Of a stretch of DNA of 64,000 nucleotides, positions 57,810 to 64,000 are shown piece by piece. The position numbers and the translations under genes are program-made. Below the pieces are notes generated by a model. That model searched no databases. It was not told where the DNA came from and saw nothing but the letters and a program-made list of their open reading frames with translations. This stretch comes from Paenibacillus sp. J5C2022. GTDB lineage: Bacteria; Bacillota; Bacilli; Paenibacillales; Paenibacillaceae. Each line of letters begins with the position of its first letter. Position 1 is the first letter of the stretch. The stretch spans positions 1-64,000 of the forward strand of contig NZ_JAOQJC010000012.1 of NCBI RefSeq assembly GCF_025567625.1. The letters are read 5' to 3'.

Positions 57810-58536
57810 TTCCGATCAACTCCTCCAGAATAGATTCAAGCGCTGCTCTCGGGTCCTGCGCCGCTGTAATTGCACGACCGATGACCATATAGTCGGTGCC
57901 TTGGCGCAGCGCTTCGCCCGGCGTCATAATGCGCGACTGGTCTCCGGCCGCGACCCCGAAGGGACGAATGCCTGGCGTGACCGTCTTGAAGGATGCGCCG
58001 CATGCCGACTTCACGGCGATCACCTCGGTCGGAGCGGCGACGACGCCGTCCAGTCCGCTGGCTTGCGCCAGCTCCGCATATCGGATAACGGCTGCTTCCA
58101 CGGAGCCGCTTATGCCGATCTCCTCGTTCATCATCGTCTGGCTGGTGCTTGTTAGCTGCGTGACCGCAATGACATCCGGCTTCTTCTGCCCGGCTCCGAT
58201 CGCCGCATCCACCCCTTCCAGCGCCGCTTCCATCATCGCTCTGCCGCCGGCGGCATGGACATTGAACATGTCCACGCCAAGGCGCGTCACGCTGTCCGAG
58301 CCGCCTTTGACCGTATTGGGGATATCGTGCATTTTCACATCGAGGAACACATAATAGCCTTGTTCCTTCAGCGATGCCACGAAGGAGGGGCCGGCAGCGT
58401 AGAACAGCTGCATGCCCACCTTCATGTAACAGGGAATGCCTTGCAATTGCTTGATCAGCGTCTTAGCGGAAGCCTCGTCGGGATAGTCTAACGCGATCAT
58501 AACCTTCCCGGCGGCTTGTTCTCTTGACAATGCCAT
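57802..58536 (-). CDS. pyrF: Orotidine 5'-phosphate decarboxylase
   Basis: 244 residues. Active-site Asp/Lys cluster VFLDVKMHDIPNTV (about 58-71) and the phosphate-binding end TPGIRPFG, then DYMVIGRAIT. Converts OMP to UMP. Follows carB by 15 bp; no pyrK/pyrD between them, unlike the B. subtilis order. Confidence 0.97.
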   Translation of the reverse strand: MALSREQAAGKVMIALDYPDEASAKTLIKQLQGIPCYMKVGMQLFYAAGPSFVASLKEQGYYVFLDVKMHDIPNTVKGGSDSVTRLGVDMFNVHAAGGRAMMEAALEGVDAAIGAGQKKPDVIAVTQLTSTSQTMMNEEIGISGSVEAAVIRYAELAQASGLDGVVAAPTEVIAVKSACGASFKTVTPGIRPFGVAAGDQSRIMTPGEALRQGTDYMVIGRAITAAQDPRAALESILEELIGNE

Positions 58537-58551
58537 ACCCGATTCCCCCTC

Positions 58552-61500
58552 TTACTTCTGCAGTACCGGCATGGACCGGGAGGAGAAGTTGATCGTCTCC
58601 AGCATGACCAGCAATGCGCGAACCGTATCCAGCGAGGTCAAGCATACGACGCCGTTCTCTACCGCTTCGCGGCGAATGCGGAATCCGTCGCGCTGCGGCG
58701 TTTTCCCTTTCGTCAGCGTGTTGACCACGATCTGCACGCTGCCTTCGCGCACGAGATCCAGAATGTTCGGCGATCCCTCGCTCAGCTTCTTCACTTGCAT
58801 CACATGCAGCCCCGCTTGCTCCAATGCAGCTGCCGTTCCGCCTGTCGCATAGATCTTGTAGCCGATATTGGCGAAGCCGCGCAGCAATTCCGTAGCTTCC
58901 TCTTTATCCTTATCGGCTACCGTCGCGACGATCGAGCCCGCTGCAGGAATCTTCATGCCTGCTCCGATCAGTCCCTTGTACAGCGCCTTCGCGTATTGCA
59001 CGTCGCGGCCCATGACTTCACCCGTCGATTTCATCTCCGGCGTCAGCGTCGGATCGACTCGGCGCAGCTTGGCGAAGGAGAATACCGGCACCTTGACCGA
59101 TACATACTCATCTTCAGGCCACAGGCCGTCCACGTAGCCGTTGTCCGCCAGCTTCTCGCCCAGAATGGCGCGGGTCGCCAGATTGGCCATCGGCAGGTTC
59201 GTCACCTTGCTCAGGAACGGCACGGTGCGGGACGAGCGCGGATTCACCTCGATGACGTACACTTGCTCGTTATGAATGACGAACTGAATGTTCACCAGCC
59301 CGATGACTTTCAATTCTTTCGCAATCTCGATCGTAATGTCCACGATCTGCGACTTGATCACTTCCGACAGCGACTGAGGCGGATAGACCGCGATGGAATC
59401 GCCGGAGTGAACGCCCGCGCGCTCCACATGCTCCATGATGCCAGGGATGAGAACCGTATCGCCGTCGCAGATCGCGTCGACTTCCGCTTCCTTGCCCAGC
59501 ATGTAACGGTCGATCAGTACGGGATGCTCCGGATTGATCTTCACCGCTTGCTCCATATAGCTCAGCAGCTCCTGATCGGAGTAGACGATCTCCATCGCAC
59601 GTCCGCCCAGTACGTAGGACGGGCGCACAAGTACAGGGTATCCCAGCTTCTGTGCGGTCACGACCGCTTCGTCCACGGATGTCACGGTGTTGCCTTCCGG
59701 CTGGGCAATGTTCAGCTTGCGAAGCAGCGCTTCGAACTTCTTCCGGTCTTCCGCTGCGTCGATGCTCTCCAGGCTGGAGCCCAGAATGCGCACGCCCGCC
59801 TTCGCCAGCGGCGCCGCCAGGTTGATTGCCGTCTGGCCGCCGAACTGCACGATAACGCCGATCGGCTGCTCTTGCTCAATGACGTTCATGACATCCTCGA
59901 AGAACAGAGGCTCGAAGTACAAGCGGTCGGATGTGCTGAAGTCCGTCGACACCGTCTCGGGATTGTTGTTAATGATAACCGCTTCATAGCCGGCCTTCTG
60001 AATCGCCCATACCGCATGTACGGTGGAATAGTCGAACTCGATGCCCTGACCGATCCGGATAGGCCCGGAACCCAGCACCAGCACCTTCTGCTTGTTCGTC
60101 TCCGTCACTTCATTCTCCACTTCATAGGTGGAGTAATAGTAAGGAGTAGTTGCTTCGAACTCGGCCGCGCAAGTGTCTACCATCTTGTAGACCGGCTTGA
60201 TGTTGTTCTCCAGACGGAAGCTTCTCACTTCCGCTTCGATCGTATGGTTGCCGCTCGGGAAGCCTTCCTTGCGAATTTCTGCAATGGAGCGGTCCGAGAA
60301 GCCCATCCGCTTCGCTTCATACAATGTTTGAGCGGACAGTGTCGCTTCCTTCCGCAGACGATCCTCGAAGGCGACGATCGCCGCAATTTTGTCCAGGAAC
60401 CACCAGTCGATGCGCGTAATATCTTGTATATCCTGCAGCGCATAGCCGCGGCGGAACGCTTCCGCGACAAGGAACATGCGCTCGTCGTCCGGCTTCTCCA
60501 GCCGCTGGCGGAGCGTCTCGTCATCCAGCTCTGCAGCTTCCTTCAGATGCAAGCGATGTACGCCGATCTCCAGAGAACGGACTGCTTTGTGAATCGACTC
60601 CTCGAACGTGCGCCCAATCGCCATAACTTCGCCGGTCGCCTTCATCTGCGTGCCCAGCTTGCGGTTGGCGTCCACGAATTTGTCGAACGGCCAGCGCGGA
60701 ATTTTCGATACGATATAATCCAGCGTCGGCTCGAAGCAAGCGTAGGTCTGCCCCGTAACCGGGTTGACCAGCTCGTCAAGCGTATAGCCGACGGCAATCT
60801 TCGCCGCCATCTTGGCGATCGGATAACCCGTCGCCTTGGAAGCGAGCGCAGATGAACGGCTGACGCGAGGATTCACCTCGATGACATAATATTGATAGCT
60901 GTACGGATCGAGCGCGAACTGCACGTTGCAGCCGCCTTCGATATTCAGCGCGCGAATGATCTTCAGAGATGCCGAGCGCAGCATCTGGTATTCACGGTCG
61001 GACAGCGTCTGGGAAGGCGCTACGACGATGCTGTCGCCGGTATGAACGCCGACGGGGTCGAAGTTCTCCATGTTGCAGACGACGATACAGTTGTCGCCGG
61101 CATCCCGCATAACCTCGTATTCCACTTCCTTCATGCCCGCAATGGACTTCTCGATCAGACATTGGCTGATCGGGCTGTAGCGAATGCCGGAAGCGACTAC
61201 TTCGCGCAGTTCTTCTTCGTCTGCGCAGATGCCGCCGCCTGTGCCGCCCAGCGTGTATGCGGGACGAACAATAATGGGGTATCCGATCTTGCTCGCGAAT
61301 GTCACGGCATCTTCCACAGTCGTGACGATGTCGCTCTCCGGAACAGGCTGCTCCAGCTCACGCATCAGCTCGCGGAACAAGTCGCGATCCTCCGCCTTCT
61401 CGATAGCTGTAAGCTGTGTGCCAAGCAGTTGTACATTCTCCTGCTCCAGCACGCCCGCGCGGGCCAGTTCAACCGCCATGTTCAAGCCGGTCTGTCCACC

Positions 61501-61770
61501 GAGTGTCGGCAGCAGGCCGTCAGGGCGCTCCTGACGAATGATTTGCGAGACGAAGTCCAGTGTGATCGGTTCGATATACACCTTGTCCGCCATATTGGTA
61601 TCTGTCATGATCGTCGCTGGGTTGCTATTGATCAGCACGACCTCGTAACCCTCTTCCTTGAGAGCTTGGCACGCTTGTGTGCCGGCGTAGTCGAATTCAG
61701 CCGCTTGTCCGATGACGATCGGACCGGAGCCGATCACCAGAATTTTTTTCAGTTTATTATTTTTGGGCAT
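58552..61770 (-). CDS. carB: Carbamoyl-phosphate synthase large subunit
   Basis: 1072 residues. Two ATP-grasp halves, each with [18 protein letters not shown] and the glycine-rich motif [13 protein letters not shown] and [14 protein letters not shown]-terminal MGS-like allosteric domain ([16 protein letters not shown]) that binds UMP/PRPP in relatives. Overlaps carA by 14 bp. Confidence 0.98.
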   Translation of the reverse strand: MPKNNKLKKILVIGSGPIVIGQAAEFDYAGTQACQALKEEGYEVVLINSNPATIMTDTNMADKVYIEPITLDFVSQIIRQERPDGLLPTLGGQTGLNMAVELARAGVLEQENVQLLGTQLTAIEKAEDRDLFRELMRELEQPVPESDIVTTVEDAVTFASKIGYPIIVRPAYTLGGTGGGICADEEELREVVASGIRYSPISQCLIEKSIAGMKEVEYEVMRDAGDNCIVVCNMENFDPVGVHTGDSIVVAPSQTLSDREYQMLRSASLKIIRALNIEGGCNVQFALDPYSYQYYVIEVNPRVSRSSALASKATGYPIAKMAAKIAVGYTLDELVNPVTGQTYACFEPTLDYIVSKIPRWPFDKFVDANRKLGTQMKATGEVMAIGRTFEESIHKAVRSLEIGVHRLHLKEAAELDDETLRQRLEKPDDERMFLVAEAFRRGYALQDIQDITRIDWWFLDKIAAIVAFEDRLRKEATLSAQTLYEAKRMGFSDRSIAEIRKEGFPSGNHTIEAEVRSFRLENNIKPVYKMVDTCAAEFEATTPYYYSTYEVENEVTETNKQKVLVLGSGPIRIGQGIEFDYSTVHAVWAIQKAGYEAVIINNNPETVSTDFSTSDRLYFEPLFFEDVMNVIEQEQPIGVIVQFGGQTAINLAAPLAKAGVRILGSSLESIDAAEDRKKFEALLRKLNIAQPEGNTVTSVDEAVVTAQKLGYPVLVRPSYVLGGRAMEIVYSDQELLSYMEQAVKINPEHPVLIDRYMLGKEAEVDAICDGDTVLIPGIMEHVERAGVHSGDSIAVYPPQSLSEVIKSQIVDITIEIAKELKVIGLVNIQFVIHNEQVYVIEVNPRSSRTVPFLSKVTNLPMANLATRAILGEKLADNGYVDGLWPEDEYVSVKVPVFSFAKLRRVDPTLTPEMKSTGEVMGRDVQYAKALYKGLIGAGMKIPAAGSIVATVADKDKEEATELLRGFANIGYKIYATGGTAAALEQAGLHVMQVKKLSEGSPNILDLVREGSVQIVVNTLTKGKTPQRDGFRIRREAVENGVVCLTSLDTVRALLVMLETINFSSRSMPVLQK

Positions 61771-62911
61771 ATTGAAGCTCTCCTTTCAGCGTCTCCGATA
61801 GCAAGGCTTGACGAGGTTTTTGCGGGTTGTTGGCTTTATAGTCTGCGATCATGTTCAAGAACTCGTCGAACAGATAGCTGGAGTCGAATGGGCCGGGAGC
61901 CGCTTCCGGATGATACTGCACCGAGAATGCGGGATGTTGCTTATGCTTCAGTCCCTCGATAGTCTTATCGTTATTGTTGATATGCGTAACCTCCAGCTGT
62001 GTGCCGGAGACGGAAGATTCCAGTACGGTGTAGCCATGGTTCTGCGAAGTGATGTAGCAGCGGTCTGTCGCCAGTTCCTTGACGGGATGGTTGCCGCCGC
62101 GATGGCCGAACTTCAGCTTGGTCGTATCCGCTCCGCCAGCCAAGGCGAACAGCTGATGCCCGAGGCAGATGCCGAAGATCGGATACTCGCCCAGCAGTTC
62201 CTTGATCATCGCTACGGCATGAGGCACATCCTTCGGGTCCCCAGGGCCGTTGGACAGCTGGATGCCGTCAGGCGCCAGGCGGCGAATCTCGTCCGCAGTC
62301 GTATCGTGAGGAACGACGACTACGTCGCAGCCGCGCTTCGTCAGCTCGCGCAGAATGCCGCTCTTCGCTCCGAAGTCTACGAGCACGATGCGTGCTCCGT
62401 TGCCCGGGCTGGAGAATACATGCTTCGTGGAGGTGCGGGCAACCTGGTCTCTCATCAGACTGGTAGCGGTCAGACGCTCCTGAAGCTCTTCCAGCTTCTC
62501 ATTGCCGGTCGTCAACAATCCGCGCATCGTTCCGTAGTGGCGCAGCTTGCGAGTCAGCATGCGCGTATCGATGTCGCTGATGCCGGGAATGCCGTACTCC
62601 TTCAGCAGTTGACCCAATGAATACTGGGCGCGCCAGTTGCTCGGCACCGGCTCATGACGACGAACGACGAAGCCGTGGATGAAGGGGCGGATTGACTCGA
62701 AGTCATCGCGGGTAATGCCGTAGTTCCCGATCAGCGGATATGTCATCGTCACGATCTGACCGCAGTAAGACGGATCGGAGAGCACCTCCTGGTAGCCTGT
62801 AATTCCTGTATTGAATACAACCTCTCCCGCCATTTCGGTCTCTGCTCCGAAGGACAGGCCGGTGAACAATGTGCCGTCTTCCAACAATAGTCTTGCTTGC
62901 ATCCCTTTCAC
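61757..62911 (-). CDS. carA: Carbamoyl-phosphate synthase small subunit
   Basis: 384 residues. N-terminal [16 protein letters not shown] and class I glutaminase domain with the nucleophile in FGICLGHQL, then HPEAAPGP. Supplies ammonia to CarB. Confidence 0.98.
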   Translation of the reverse strand: MKGMQARLLLEDGTLFTGLSFGAETEMAGEVVFNTGITGYQEVLSDPSYCGQIVTMTYPLIGNYGITRDDFESIRPFIHGFVVRRHEPVPSNWRAQYSLGQLLKEYGIPGISDIDTRMLTRKLRHYGTMRGLLTTGNEKLEELQERLTATSLMRDQVARTSTKHVFSSPGNGARIVLVDFGAKSGILRELTKRGCDVVVVPHDTTADEIRRLAPDGIQLSNGPGDPKDVPHAVAMIKELLGEYPIFGICLGHQLFALAGGADTTKLKFGHRGGNHPVKELATDRCYITSQNHGYTVLESSVSGTQLEVTHINNNDKTIEGLKHKQHPAFSVQYHPEAAPGPFDSSYLFDEFLNMIADYKANNPQKPRQALLSETLKGELQYAQK

Positions 62912-62997
62912 TCCTCCAGTTGTTGATGATCTGCTCGATCCTCGATCTATTCTTGTTATTGCATCATTCCCGGATTCATTCCGGAACTATTCCGTAA

Positions 62998-64000
62998 TTA
63001 TTCGCTCCATACCGTTTTGCCGTCGACAATCGTCGCAACCGGCCAGCCTTTCAAGCTCCAGCCGCCGAACGGCGTGTTCGTTCCTTTCGAGAGGAACGAA
63101 GCGGGATCAACAGCGCGCTCGCTCGTCAGATCCACGATCGTCAGGTCGGCAGGCGCACCCACTTCAAGCCGTCCCGAGTTCAGCCGGAACACGCGCGCCG
63201 GATCGGATGTCATTCGCTGCAGCAGGAAGCCGAGCGTCCAGCGTCCCGTCTCTACGAATTTCGTATACAGCAGCGGGAATGCCGTCTCGAAGCCGACAAT
63301 TCCGAACGGGGCCAGGTCGACTCCGCGCGCTTTCTCCTCGGCGCTGTGCGGCGCATGGTCCGTTACGATCATGTCAAGCGTACCGTCCTCCAGCGCTTCG
63401 ATGACCGCTTGCACATCGCGTGGCGAGCGCAGCGGCGGGTTCATCTTCCAGTTCGCATCGTCCAGACCCGGGATATCCTCATCCGACAGCAGCAGATGGT
63501 GAGGACACACCTCCGCCGTCACCCGTATGCCGACTTGCTTGGCCAGCCTGATCAGACGTACGGATTGCTCCGTGCTGACATGGCAGACATGGTAATGTAC
63601 GCCTGTCGCCTCCGCCAGCAGCACATCGCGGCCGACGTGTATCGCTTCGGATTCATTCGGAATCCCTTTAATACCGTGCTTGCGCGAGAATTCGCCTTCT
63701 GTCGCCCAGGCGCCTTTCACCAGCGTGTCGTCCTCACAGTGGGCGATTACCGGCATATCCATCGACTTCGCGAGCGCCATCGCATCCTTCATCATCTGCG
63801 CGTTCTGCACACCGACACCGTCGTCCGTAAAGCCGATTGCGCCTGCTTCCTTCAAGGAAGCGAAATCGGTCAGCTCCCGTCCAAGCTCGTTCTTCGTGAT
63901 CGCCGCGTAAGGAAGCACCTTGACTATCGCTTGGTCCCGCGCCTTGTCTACAATATAGCGCACCGTCTCCGCAGTGTCCGTAACAGGACGAGTATTCGGC
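62998..64000 (-). CDS. pyrC: Dihydroorotase (5' end beyond window)
   Basis: At least 334 residues, the C-terminal part of a protein of about 430. The frame is open to the window edge. VIAHCEDD with a metal His, VTAEVCPHHLLLSDE, NPPLRSPRD and TDHAPHS with the catalytic Asp are canonical for class I dihydroorotase. N-terminal HxH site and start lie outside. Confidence 0.95.
   Translation of the reverse strand, partial: PNTRPVTDTAETVRYIVDKARDQAIVKVLPYAAITKNELGRELTDFASLKEAGAIGFTDDGVGVQNAQMMKDAMALAKSMDMPVIAHCEDDTLVKGAWATEGEFSRKHGIKGIPNESEAIHVGRDVLLAEATGVHYHVCHVSTEQSVRLIRLAKQVGIRVTAEVCPHHLLLSDEDIPGLDDANWKMNPPLRSPRDVQAVIEALEDGTLDMIVTDHAPHSAEEKARGVDLAPFGIVGFETAFPLLYTKFVETGRWTLGFLLQRMTSDPARVFRLNSGRLEVGAPADLTIVDLTSERAVDPASFLSKGTNTPFGGWSLKGWPVATIVDGKTVWSE

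Noticed and set aside
58795..60855. Long plus-strand frame of 686 codons opposite carB
   Set aside because: Antisense shadow of a clear GC-rich gene; Arg/His/Leu-rich composition with no motifs.
1..64000. CRISPR array, insertion sequence or retron/DGR reverse transcriptase
   Set aside because: No regularly spaced direct repeats, no transposase with inverted ends and no reverse transcriptase motif (YxDD) seen. The structured region at 38.7 kb was considered as a retron msr-msd but has no RT nearby.

Overview
The window looks like a Paenibacillus-type Firmicute chromosome. The right third (about 46.6-64 kb) is GC-rich host DNA with a tRNA-Leu/Ile/fMet cluster, a 2'-5' RNA ligase-like protein, an ABC export-type operon, a chemotaxis receptor and the 3' part of a pyrimidine operon (pyrC-carA-carB-pyrF-pyrE). 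The left two thirds are AT-richer accessory DNA attached to the tRNA-Leu(UAA) gene. Names rest on motifs and gene order read by eye; no database search was run.

Layout. (1) 1-9.58 kb: a defence-type island on the minus strand with three small membrane/secreted or glycine-rich proteins, a D12-class adenine methylase behind a ParB-domain protein, a C5-cytosine methylase overlapping an Eco29kI-like GIY-YIG endonuclease, and a DUF4268/PD-(D/E)XK protein. It ends in a frameshifted tyrosine integrase beside a copy of tRNA-Leu. (2) 9.59-46.69 kb: a prophage bounded by a perfect 92-bp direct repeat containing the whole tRNA-Leu gene. Its intact integrase sits next to the right copy. (3) 46.7-64 kb: host genes.

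Prophage organisation. Late genes run right to left: terminase small and large subunits, portal, ClpP-type protease, HK97-fold capsid and connectors (29.8-23.1 kb), then a PBSX (Xkd)-type contractile tail (23.2-13.3 kb). The tail includes sheath, tube, a tail chaperone with a textbook -1 frameshift cassette, a short tape measure, baseplate and fibre. Holin and amidase follow. A GNAT/small-basic-protein pair sits between holin and amidase as an independent cassette. A second set of virion-like genes (33.1-30.9 kb) lies upstream of the terminase. The 33.1-45.2 kb part carries an SOS-controlled YjcQ/DUF2513 pair, a BRO-N/RusA-like fusion, control genes with palindromic operators, and the most notable module: an 898-residue protein with the metal-binding Asp triad and other motifs of single-chain, double-psi beta-barrel RNA polymerases (YonO/QDE-1 type), together with an SF2 helicase. 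Between these two genes lies a hairpin-rich, GC-rich non-coding region, and at the 3' end of the polymerase gene a promoter-terminator unit looks like a small RNA. No DNA polymerase, primase, replicative helicase loader or SSB was recognised.

How it works together (inference). The integrase and repressor keep the prophage in tRNA-Leu. SOS damage would derepress the LexA-controlled operon. The early operon would make the helicase and phage RNA polymerase, which may transcribe phage genes or make primers. Late genes then build a contractile-tailed virion. The two tandem elements with related architecture (integrase next to a tRNA-Leu copy) suggest serial insertion at one hot spot.
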